From positions 1 to 7,212 of the forward strand of contig CAXFCD010000207.1 of the NCBI GenBank assembly GCA_964001155.1: DNA of 7,212 bases, read 5' to 3'. The position numbers and the translations under genes were made by a program. Numbering within the stretch: the first letter of the stretch is position 1; every line of letters begins with the position of its first letter. The notes beneath the pieces are model-generated. The model was not told the DNA's origin. It saw nothing but the letters and a program-made list of their open reading frames with translations, and ran no database searches. Source of the stretch: CAXFCD01 sp964001155 (GTDB lineage Bacteria > Fidelibacterota > Marinisomatia > Marinisomatales > UBA1611). Below are positions 1 through 6,399 of the stretch, in pieces.

Positions 1-455
1 CCACGGGAATCATACAAGATGGGCATAGTAATGCCTTTATTGGCCAGGAAGGGGCCCGCTTTGGGAGAATCTTCTAGCCCTTTCACCGTGCGGGTGGCTT
101 CGGTGATATCAATCAAGAAAAATTTAATTTTCTCATTTTTATATTTCTGGTAAAGGTTTTCCAGATGGGGAAGTTCTTTCATGCAAGGCTTACACCAAGT
201 GGCAAAGAAGCTCATTAATACTACGTGGCGATCTGGCTGAGTCATGGGCTTCCTGAGTTTTTTATCCCGTTCCTCAGTCCAGGTTTTAAGAAATTCAAAT
301 TTCCCCGGCGCTGACATCAATGCCCAAGAGGGCGCTATGTCCCCGACCTTTAAGCCCGGGTCTGCAGTGGTGTCATCGGGTACGACTGCCACTTCCCTGT
401 CTTGGGCAAGCGTAAAAGTTAAAAGAATAATAATCGATAAAAATCGTTTTATCAT
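1..455 (-). CDS. TlpA/ResA-type periplasmic thioredoxin-like protein (3' end outside window)
   Basis: Predicted exported thiol-disulfide oxidoreductase of the TlpA/ResA/AhpC-TSA group. From the ATG at 455, 151 codons are visible and the C-terminus runs off the left edge. Residues 1-17 form a signal peptide (Lys-Arg, then a run of Ile/Leu, ending LA before QD). Residues 34-44 read 'GLKVGDIAPSW', the usual entry to the fold. The redox site is W87-C88-K-P-C91, after the beta strand 'HVVLMSFFAT' (77-86). The cis-proline loop is 'TMPILYD' with P145. An insertion rich in Lys, Glu and Arg lies at about 56-75. A Shine-Dalgarno AGAAGG (464-469) sits 8 nt before the ATG. The gene begins 36 nt after the LPP20-family gene, so co-transcription is likely. 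The family reduces or resolves disulfides in periplasmic proteins or assists cytochrome c maturation. The substrate here is unknown. Family call is firm, specific role is not. Confidence 0.9.
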   Translation of the reverse strand, partial: MIKRFLSIIILLTFTLAQDREVAVVPDDTTADPGLKVGDIAPSWALMSAPGKFEFLKTWTEERDKKLRKPMTQPDRHVVLMSFFATWCKPCMKELPHLENLYQKYKNEKIKFFLIDITEATRTVKGLEDSPKAGPFLANKGITMPILYDSR

Positions 456-491
456 AGATTTTGCCTTCTCTAGGGGTTTAGTGAATATAAA

Positions 492-1352
492 TCAATCTAA
501 TACAAACATCACACGACAATTTTTCAAGAGCCCCGCTGATCCATCTGCCACTGTTAATTTCCCCACATCGGTGTTACTGATGACCACATCGGCACCGGCA
601 GAACCTGAAGTGGAAGCAGCTCGCAAGACCAATGGATTTCCCTGGACCCGGGGATCGCCCTTGGCTTGATCCAAGGATTTGGCGTAGCCCACCACACCGT
701 TAGTTGCAGCATAATCCCGGCTATATTGACCGGGGCCATAGATAACAGATCCGCCTTGATTTAAAATCCGTGGTGACATTGCAGGACGGAGACCCAATCC
801 GGTTGCATCAATGATAATACCTGTTACACCGCCGGAGGCAGGTGCCGCAGTGGCTGTTTCTTGTATTGGGGTAGATGGATTTGCCGGTGGCGTGGATGTG
901 CTTACATCATCGTAGGTTAGCGTTGGTGCTTTGTCTGCCATGGGCAAAAGGACTCGAGAAATATCATTCATGCTCACCTCGTAGGTGATTTCCACTGATG
1001 TGTCGCTCAAATACCGAGGTTCTCCCACCTGCCGTGCGCCGCGGATGGCGCCTTGAACCTGGGTTTTAATCATATCATCAAACATAGCACCGGATATAGT
1101 GGTTTCTGATGTCACATTTACACCATTCACAATTTCAATAAGTTGCCGCAATGCATCCTGCTTGGCAATCCGCATTGCAGAGCGGCGGGCCTGCCCTGCA
1201 TTAATCACATTGGCAGGAATAAACCCAATACCAGTGGCTTGAATCGTACGATTACCATAATCAATTTTTCCTCGTTCAAACACATCGCCAACAAAATTAT
1301 CTTGGGCGAATAACAATGAAATCCATAAAGAAACGATGAGAAACTTTTTCAT
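492..1352 (-). CDS. Exported LPP20-family protein (FlgP-like N-terminal domain plus conserved C-terminal domain)
   Basis: 286-aa exported envelope protein. Residues 1-16 are a signal peptide ending LLFA before QD. There is no lipobox Cys, unlike the lipoproteins LPP20 and FlgP. Residues about 37-128 match the LPP20/FlgT_N-type fold: 'ATGIGFIP', then a helix with AxRxAxxxAKQDAL (about 55-68), 'VNVTSET' and a closing 'SVEITYEVSM' strand. A Pro/Thr/Ser/Ala-rich linker covers about 142-174. The C-terminal domain (176-286) has 'GIIIDATGLGLRPAMSPRI', 'VGYAKSLDQAK', 'DPRVQGNPLV', 'ADVVISNTD' and a terminal 'CRVMFVLD', a pattern I recall from proteobacterial LPP20-annotated proteins. The start is supported by AAGGAG 6 nt upstream, overlapping the stop of the preceding gene, so translation is probably coupled to the FlgT-like gene. 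FlgP in Vibrio builds outer-membrane rings around the flagellum. No flagellar context is seen here, so the function is unknown. Confidence 0.85.
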   Translation of the reverse strand: MKKFLIVSLWISLLFAQDNFVGDVFERGKIDYGNRTIQATGIGFIPANVINAGQARRSAMRIAKQDALRQLIEIVNGVNVTSETTISGAMFDDMIKTQVQGAIRGARQVGEPRYLSDTSVEITYEVSMNDISRVLLPMADKAPTLTYDDVSTSTPPANPSTPIQETATAAPASGGVTGIIIDATGLGLRPAMSPRILNQGGSVIYGPGQYSRDYAATNGVVGYAKSLDQAKGDPRVQGNPLVLRAASTSGSAGADVVISNTDVGKLTVADGSAGLLKNCRVMFVLD

Positions 1353-1358
1353 ATTTGA

Positions 1359-1366
1359 CTCCTTTA
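1359..1366 (-). promoter_or_regulatory. Shine-Dalgarno overlapping upstream stop codon
   Basis: On the minus strand the stop TAA of the FlgT-like gene (1366-1364) runs directly into AAAGGAG. The core AAGGAG occupies 1364-1359, 6 nt before the ATG at 1352. This is the strongest ribosome-binding site in the window. Its overlap with the stop codon suggests termination-coupled initiation and fixes the start of the LPP20-family gene. Confidence 0.8.
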
Positions 1367-2482
1367 TTGTGCCACTTCTATTGTAATGCGGTTCCCCACA
1401 ATTCCGGTGACTTTGATATTAAAACCGTCAGGCTGGGTTTGACTTAAGCCCATGGCTAAATCCATAGCTTTCCCTTCAAATTCTACTTCATATTCAGCAA
1501 CACCATCGTTCAAGCTTTTGGAATATGCATTCCGGATGCCATTGACAGTTTGCGCTTTTAAGAATGCCTCAAAACCCATATAGGACATAAAATCAGCATT
1601 TTTAAGCACAATATATGTTTTGATGAAATTAGATTGTTGGGTGCTCCACTTTTCAATCAGTTGTCGGATGATTTCTGTTCCGAGTTTCCCCGCTGCTTCA
1701 TTCATGGCATTTACCCCGGCAGTGGTGGGTGATATGTGGGGTTTCTTGCCGTGGGCATTGGGCACCACAGCTAAAATCTCTCCTGTATCTACCCGAACGA
1801 TTTTCCCGTTAATGTCAGCCTGTCCGGAGGTCATGCTGTACACTTTGCCGCCGGAAGAAATCTTCGCAGTGCCAATCACGATAATATCAGCACCTAACTG
1901 ACCTGCAACTTTTGCGGCGGCGGATACGTTGCCTGACAATGCATCTTCATAATCGGGCTTTCCTTTCAGGGCTTGCACCAATTGGCGATCCACCACATCG
2001 AATCCTTTATCGTAAAAAAGGCTCAGGAGTTTGGTCTCTGCGAAATCTGTGGGGACGTTGTCTATCAAGTTTTCTTCTCGGACTAGGAAAATGATTCTGG
2101 GGCGGTTCATTGAATTCAACAATGTTTGTAAGGCAGCTTCATCCTTCATGACTTCATCCAGCATGGCGGTGATTTCCGCAGAAATGGTAATTTCCCAATT
2201 CCCGTCGGGGCCCTGTTTTTCACTGACAATGTTGAATGTTTTAACAAATCCTTGTGCTTTGGAATAAATATTGTCTGTGAGCGTGGTGGCGGTGACTACC
2301 GTTTCTGAGGAAATATATGCACCCAAACCAACTTCCACCGCATCCCGCTTGGCTTGCTCGATAGCAGCATCTTTTGTGAGGCCATATCCTATACCTTCCA
2401 CTGTTTCGGCAGAAAGGGGACAGGTCAATAAGAAGATGAAAAAAAGTTTCTGGTATGGGTGGTTTATGATTTTATTGCTCAT
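1364..2482 (-). CDS. FlgT-like exported protein with TolB/CsgG-like middle domain
   Basis: 372-aa exported protein with the three-part layout of flagellar assembly protein T. Residues 1-25 are a signal peptide ending PLSA before ET. The Cys at 21 follows Thr, so it is a poor lipobox. Residues about 26-108 form an FlgT_N/LPP20-like domain: 'VEGIGYGLTKDAAIEQAKRD', then 'ISSET' and 'NWEITISAEI'. Residues about 127-275 look like a TolB-N/CsgG-type domain: 'RPRIIFLV', then 'LFYDKGFDVVDRQLVQAL', 'AAKVAGQLGADIIVIGTAKI' and 'VRVDTGEILAV'. Residues about 285-372 form a small alpha/beta C-terminal domain. The ATG at 2482 has no clear Shine-Dalgarno, only an A-rich leader (AAAAACAAAAAATA), as is common in Bacteroidetes-type initiation. 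It sits 22 nt after the SLH gene and 11 nt before the LPP20-family gene. FlgT in Vibrio forms the basal-body H ring. No flagellar genes are here, so I infer an envelope scaffold role of unknown target. Confidence 0.75.
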   Translation of the reverse strand: MSNKIINHPYQKLFFIFLLTCPLSAETVEGIGYGLTKDAAIEQAKRDAVEVGLGAYISSETVVTATTLTDNIYSKAQGFVKTFNIVSEKQGPDGNWEITISAEITAMLDEVMKDEAALQTLLNSMNRPRIIFLVREENLIDNVPTDFAETKLLSLFYDKGFDVVDRQLVQALKGKPDYEDALSGNVSAAAKVAGQLGADIIVIGTAKISSGGKVYSMTSGQADINGKIVRVDTGEILAVVPNAHGKKPHISPTTAGVNAMNEAAGKLGTEIIRQLIEKWSTQQSNFIKTYIVLKNADFMSYMGFEAFLKAQTVNGIRNAYSKSLNDGVAEYEVEFEGKAMDLAMGLSQTQPDGFNIKVTGIVGNRITIEVAQ

Positions 2483-2504
2483 GTAGGATATTTTTTGTTT
2501 TTAT

Positions 2505-3653
2505 TTAAAAGGTGATTCTCAATGCGTTCTGGAAAGAACGGATGCTCAACAATGCATCCGCACCGGAAACAGGTTTGCTTGGCTCAAATCTGCCTGTGAT
2601 CATATCTGCCTGCATGATGCCCCGTTCTGCACAAAGCGCCATGGCATTATAGGCCGGGTGACTGCTGGGTACATCCTGAAAACGGGATGGGTTCTCCCCA
2701 AAATATCGTGTTTCCAAACCGGCATCACCGGTAACAATGGTCAATAATCGCTGAACCGCCATGCAGTATTCGGCACGATTCACCGGTTGGTCCGGATAAA
2801 AAGACTGCCCCGGCGCGCCTTCCAAAATGCCGTAGCCAGATAGTTCATTGATCCACACTTCCGCCCAATGACCACTGGCATCTGATGGACCGCCTTTTGG
2901 TGCATTGGCAGCTCGGATTTCTTCCGGTGTTTGGAAACCGGATGCGGGTGTGGTTTGCCGTTCCATGAGTGTGCTGATTTTCAACTCTTCTGCCAGGAGA
3001 ACCGCCAGGTCCGCCCGGGTGATTTTTTCATGGAGCGCTACTTTTTTTCCCACGGATGTTCCAGGCATCGCCCTGACAATCTTCTGGCTCATTTGCCACA
3101 TTTTATTGGCTTTCCCGCTGTATGCCCCTTTCATATCCACCACTTGACGAAATTGGTCTTCTGCCTGGCTGAATTCATATTGATATAGAAAAAGTTCCCC
3201 GGTATAATAGGTGGCGCCTTCATGGTTCTTGTTCCGCTTTAATGCTTTTTTCAACAGTTTTTCAGCCGGTTTATACCATTTCTTTTCCTGGTGTCTTAAA
3301 TCAATCCAGACCCGGGCACAAAGGGTTAAAACATCCGGGTCTTTACCGCCCCTGTCCTCTGCTTCTCCGGCATATTTTTTTGCTTTTTTTCGCTCACCCA
3401 AATTGGCATAAGCAATCCCCATCCCCGCATAGGCCGGTGCGAATTTCTTATCTAAACCAATGGCACGCTCAAAAGATGTGAGCGCTTCGGAATATTTCCC
3501 CATTTCCACATGACGCATCCCCGCTTTGTGATGGTATTCCGGGGAGTCCAACTCGCTGGCGGGCTTCAGGGCACAGGAGGGCAGAGAAAGGATTATTACA
3601 ATAAAAAGAAGGTTTTGAATCAGGTATGTGAAATACCGTGGATCATTTTTCAT
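2505..3653 (-). CDS. TPR- and SLH-domain outer-envelope lipoprotein
   Basis: 382-aa predicted lipoprotein. A hydrophobic stretch (11-25) ends in the lipobox L-P-S-C27. Tetratricopeptide repeats follow: a clear one at about 38-71 ('HKAGMRHVEMGKYSEALTSF'), a second at about 72-105 ('AYAGMGIAYANLGERKKAKK'), and a further unit at about 144-177 ('GATYYTGELFLYQYEFSQAE'). The C-terminal half carries S-layer homology repeats: a degenerate first one ending 'ITRADLAVLLAEEL' (211-224), a full one at 258-305 ('GHWAEVWINELSGYGILEGA', then 'FYPDQPVNRAEY'), and a last one at 325-372 ('FQDVPSSHPAYNAMALCAERG'). SLH repeats in other bacteria bind cell-wall-linked polysaccharide. TPRs bind protein partners. The protein may therefore tether a complex at the peptidoglycan/outer membrane, which is inference. 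The start is supported by AAGAGG (3661-3666) 7 nt before the ATG. It is followed 22 nt later by the FlgT-like gene. Confidence 0.88.
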   Translation of the reverse strand: MKNDPRYFTYLIQNLLFIVIILSLPSCALKPASELDSPEYHHKAGMRHVEMGKYSEALTSFERAIGLDKKFAPAYAGMGIAYANLGERKKAKKYAGEAEDRGGKDPDVLTLCARVWIDLRHQEKKWYKPAEKLLKKALKRNKNHEGATYYTGELFLYQYEFSQAEDQFRQVVDMKGAYSGKANKMWQMSQKIVRAMPGTSVGKKVALHEKITRADLAVLLAEELKISTLMERQTTPASGFQTPEEIRAANAPKGGPSDASGHWAEVWINELSGYGILEGAPGQSFYPDQPVNRAEYCMAVQRLLTIVTGDAGLETRYFGENPSRFQDVPSSHPAYNAMALCAERGIMQADMITGRFEPSKPVSGADALLSIRSFQNALRITF

Positions 3654-3667
3654 GGCATTGCCTCTTA

Positions 3668-3856
3668 TTATTTCAAGAGCAATATTTTTACTGTTTTTGT
3701 AAATCCCTTTGCTCTTAATTGACAGAAATATAAACCCGTTCCAACCATTTGTCCTTTATTATTATTCCCTTCCCAATTGATGGAATAATAGCCGGCAGGC
3801 AGATGATTGTTGACCAAGGTTTTTACTTCTTGGCCCATGATGTTATAAATGGCCAT
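3668..3856 (-). pseudogene. Orphan remnant of a type IX secretion C-terminal sorting domain
   Basis: A 62-codon open frame encodes nearly the whole second half of a type IX secretion (Por secretion tail) sorting domain: 'AIYNIMGQEVKTLV', then 'LPAGYYSINWEGNN', 'GTGLYFCQLRAKGFTK' and a terminal 'KILLLK'. In the family this sits at the very C-terminus of a large secreted protein and directs export and surface attachment. Here no cargo protein precedes it. Reading upstream in frame gives 'DIIKSYLYAE' and then a TAA stop, and the cyclase gene ends 46 nt away. The first half of the domain ('NPFNP...' type start) is missing. There is no Shine-Dalgarno before the ATG at 3856 and no signal peptide. 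Best explanation: the tail of a secreted protein gene whose body was deleted or left behind after rearrangement. It could instead be a translated small protein, but that is less likely. It implies that the genome encodes, or once encoded, a type IX system. Confidence 0.75.
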
Positions 3857-3902
3857 TTCGGCATAAAGATAGCTTTTAATAATGTCTTAATTTGTTATTA
3901 TT

Positions 3903-6200
3903 TTATTTTTTCTTGGTGAGCTTCCAAACCCCATTCCAATCGTCACCCGGCGGGGTTTTTTTCAGGTAGGTGCATCGCTCCATAAAAACACGGCTTGGGT
4001 TTGTTTTGCGGCCCGGAAACATATCTTCCAACGCATCCACCTGTTTAAACAAATTGTGTGCTGCGTCCCAGTCTTGGTTTTTATACAAGTCTAACGCTTC
4101 ATGAAAATTGGGGATTATCTCTTTATAAATATCCGGCTCCTCTCCTTTATTGGAAATGAGTTCATAGGTCTGGATCGGTTCGGTCTTGCCGATTACCACC
4201 ATTTTATCTAAAGTCCGGAAGGTCAAGCGGTCCGCCACAGCTTTGTGGGTATCTTCAGAGACTTGTATATAAACACCATACTGTTTAGCCGAGGATTCCA
4301 GCCGCGCAGCCAGGTTCACAGAATCACCCATCATGGTATAATTCATGCGCTGAGTGGAACCCATGTTTCCTGTCACCATAGAGCCTGTATGAATCCCAAT
4401 TCTGTTTTGCATTTTATGGACATCCTTAGGCCAACGGTCCCCTTCGGCTATCCATCTTTCCCGCAAGGTTTTCAGTTGGGCGTCCATTTTAAGCGCGGTG
4501 ATGCAGGCCCGATATTCGTGGTCTTCCACCGGCATGGGTGCGCCGAAAAATCCAACAATGGCATCACCAATATATTTATCCAGAGTACCTTGGTTTTCCA
4601 ACAGGATAGTGGTCATATCTGTCAAATAACTGTTCAGTAAATCCACCAAATCAGTAGCGGACATTTGTTCAGAGAAAGTTGAGAAACTTTGGATGTCTGT
4701 AAAATAAGCTGTGTGGACTGCCTCATTACCGCCGAGCTTGGGTTCCTCCTTTGATTCCACCATTTGTTCTATGAGTTTTGGAGAGATATAAGTACCAAAT
4801 GTGTTTTTCAAAAATCGTTTATCTTTGTCTAAAACCAATAATGTATAAGACAAAACACCAAGTTGTGTCATGGTCATGGATAGGGTGGGGCGAATGACTT
4901 CCCACATGAGACGCTGGTCCAAAAACTGACTGTAAGAAAAAATCAACCAACCCAATGCGCCTGCGCCCAAGAATAAGAATCCCCAAAAGGGCTTTTTCGG
5001 TGTTGCGCTCAAGGTGCCTACCAAAACAGAAAGAATCAAGAGTGCTAAAAAATTCTGTTCGCTTGAAGAGCGTGTCACAAATTCATTTTGCAAAATGCTA
5101 TGGATTACATTGGCATGAATTTCCACCCCGGCAAATGTTTCCTGAACCGGTGTATTCCGCAAATCCATAAGTCCCGGCAGGGATGAGCCCACCAAAGCCA
5201 CTTTCCCTTCCCAGTAAGTTGGGTCCAGCATTTCCGGATCAAAGCAATACATGTAAGGGATGTAGTAAAAGGTTTTAAACAACCCGTAAAAATTCACATA
5301 CATCCGCCCTTGGTCATCAATGGGAATTTCCCTTACGATAGTTCCTGTGGTATCTTTCAGGCGCAACAGATGGTTCTCAAAATCATAGTGGAAACCATCG
5401 TCGGCAATGCCTAAAATATCTTTCACCGCTGACAACGTGAGGGTGGGGAATACCTCCCCTGAACCCTTAAAATGAATGGCCGTAGGCGCTCGGCGGATGT
5501 TCCCATCCTCATCTTGGGGAAAATTGGCTGAGCCGGTGCCGTGAGATGCTGTTAATAAATCAAAATAAGTGTTCCCAATCCTTTCCGCTGTTGGAAGTCG
5601 TGAAGCAATATCCGGAGAAATATCAATGGTATGATTGGATGCATCATAATATTCCGGAATCTGATCCATGGCATATAAAAAATTGGTGCTGTCGGAATTT
5701 TCAAAAACCAAAGCATGATAACTCACAGGGCTTTGGGCTGTGCTCCAAACGAACCGTGATGGGTCATTGCTCACCAAATATTGATCTGTGGCCTGTTGCA
5801 AGTCCGGAGATGCAGCAGGCTGATTGGATGCTAAAGCTTCCACCAAATAATAATTGTCTGCTGCCTTTTCATCAAAAATGATATCGAATATCAGCGCTTT
5901 GGGGTTTCCTGAGGAAACCACATCAATCAATTGACCATGATAAGCGTGTGGCCATTCATGATAATTCCCCAGGGATTCCACGGAATTTTGTTCAATATCA
6001 ATAATGACCACATCATCAATGGATGCTTCTTCGCTGAAGGCTGCCCTGGACTTCATCCGGGCATCATAAGACTTATATTCATAGCCATTGATCAAATCTG
6101 TGAGGAAGAATCCCGGGATGGTTGTGCCGCCATGAACCAAAAGTGTAGCAAGCAGTCCCGCTGTGCAGCCCATAATTATTTTTTTTTGTTGGTCTGTCAT
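3903..6200 (-). CDS. CHASE2-domain transmembrane class III adenylate/guanylate cyclase
   Basis: Membrane-bound enzyme predicted to make cyclic nucleotide (probably cAMP) from NTP in response to a periplasmic signal. With the ATG at 6200 it has 765 residues. TM1 is at about 7-27. The periplasmic CHASE2 domain covers about 40-370: 'YKSYDARMK', 'VVIIDIEQNSVESLG', 'ALIFDIIFDE', 'DEDGNIRRAP', 'GKVALVGSS' and 'AGVEIHANVIHSIL'. Three TM helices follow (about 383-397, 404-423, 435-457), then the linker 'FGTYISPKLIEQM' (468-480) and the catalytic domain (about 494-685). Metal ligands are D502 ('FTDI') and D546 ('YIGD'). The base-contacting pair is K542 and T622. Transition-state residues are N629 and R633 in 'GDSVNLAARLE'. 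All catalytic residues are present, and Thr at 622 points to class IIIb. A helical C-terminal tail ends 'PPGDDWNGVWKLTKKK'. A TTG at 6215 would add five residues. Neither start has a good Shine-Dalgarno, so the ATG is preferred. It may head the operon running to the left edge. Confidence 0.95.
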   Translation of the reverse strand: MTDQQKKIIMGCTAGLLATLLVHGGTTIPGFFLTDLINGYEYKSYDARMKSRAAFSEEASIDDVVIIDIEQNSVESLGNYHEWPHAYHGQLIDVVSSGNPKALIFDIIFDEKAADNYYLVEALASNQPAASPDLQQATDQYLVSNDPSRFVWSTAQSPVSYHALVFENSDSTNFLYAMDQIPEYYDASNHTIDISPDIASRLPTAERIGNTYFDLLTASHGTGSANFPQDEDGNIRRAPTAIHFKGSGEVFPTLTLSAVKDILGIADDGFHYDFENHLLRLKDTTGTIVREIPIDDQGRMYVNFYGLFKTFYYIPYMYCFDPEMLDPTYWEGKVALVGSSLPGLMDLRNTPVQETFAGVEIHANVIHSILQNEFVTRSSSEQNFLALLILSVLVGTLSATPKKPFWGFLFLGAGALGWLIFSYSQFLDQRLMWEVIRPTLSMTMTQLGVLSYTLLVLDKDKRFLKNTFGTYISPKLIEQMVESKEEPKLGGNEAVHTAYFTDIQSFSTFSEQMSATDLVDLLNSYLTDMTTILLENQGTLDKYIGDAIVGFFGAPMPVEDHEYRACITALKMDAQLKTLRERWIAEGDRWPKDVHKMQNRIGIHTGSMVTGNMGSTQRMNYTMMGDSVNLAARLESSAKQYGVYIQVSEDTHKAVADRLTFRTLDKMVVIGKTEPIQTYELISNKGEEPDIYKEIIPNFHEALDLYKNQDWDAAHNLFKQVDALEDMFPGRKTNPSRVFMERCTYLKKTPPGDDWNGVWKLTKKK

Positions 6201-6208
6201 TGATGAGT

Positions 6209-6388
6209 AACGCAAATGGGCGAAGACGCCAAGTGTTTAATTTTTGAATATTGGTGATTTAGCATAAAAATATGTTTCGCTATTCTATTTTTCAATTTAT
6301 TCAGCAAGATTTGGCTCAAAAGCTGCATCGGAGGGTTGAGTTAGAAATGATTGATTTTACATTGCTATATTGCGTCTCTGCGTTTAAA
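6209..6388. repeat. Intergenic segment bounded by imperfect inverted GCG-rich motifs
   Basis: This covers most of the largest gene-free gap (6201-6399). At its left end, read on the minus strand, lies CTTGGCGTCTTCGCCCATTT followed by GCG (6232-6211). At its right end, read on the plus strand, lies ATTGCGTCTCTGCGTTTAAA (6369-6388). Both contain GCGTCT followed by a second GCG block, in opposite orientation about 135 bp apart. The left arm also holds a 4-bp hairpin GGCG-AAGA-CGCC (6219-6230). The AT-rich middle shows no convincing gene. The layout resembles a small non-autonomous or REP-like repeat, but no target-site duplication was identified, and the arms match only in part. The left arm overlaps the TTG codon (6215) that could act as an alternative cyclase start. 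Confidence 0.4.
6267..6295 (-). promoter_or_regulatory. Candidate promoter for the cyclase gene and downstream operon
   Basis: On the minus strand TTGAAA (6295-6290, five of six matches to the sigma-70 -35 box) is followed by 17 nt and TATTTT (6272-6267, four of six matches to the -10 box). It lies about 65 nt upstream of the cyclase ATG. The spacing is ideal, but the region is AT-rich, so a chance match is quite possible. FCB-group promoters can also differ from the E. coli consensus. Confidence 0.25.
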
Positions 6389-6399
6389 TAGTTTTTCAA

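Noticed and set aside
244..669. Plus-strand open frame of 141 codons across the thioredoxin and LPP20 genes
   Set aside because: It lies antisense to two genes with clear family motifs and signal peptides. Its own translation shows no domain pattern.
6272..6391. Plus-strand 39-codon open frame in the intergenic gap, starting ATG TTT CGC and ending at the TAG after the GCG-rich motif
   Set aside because: It is short, lies within the AT-rich gap and ends in the repeat arm. It has only a weak GGTGA upstream and no recognisable protein features. A chance frame is the simplest reading.
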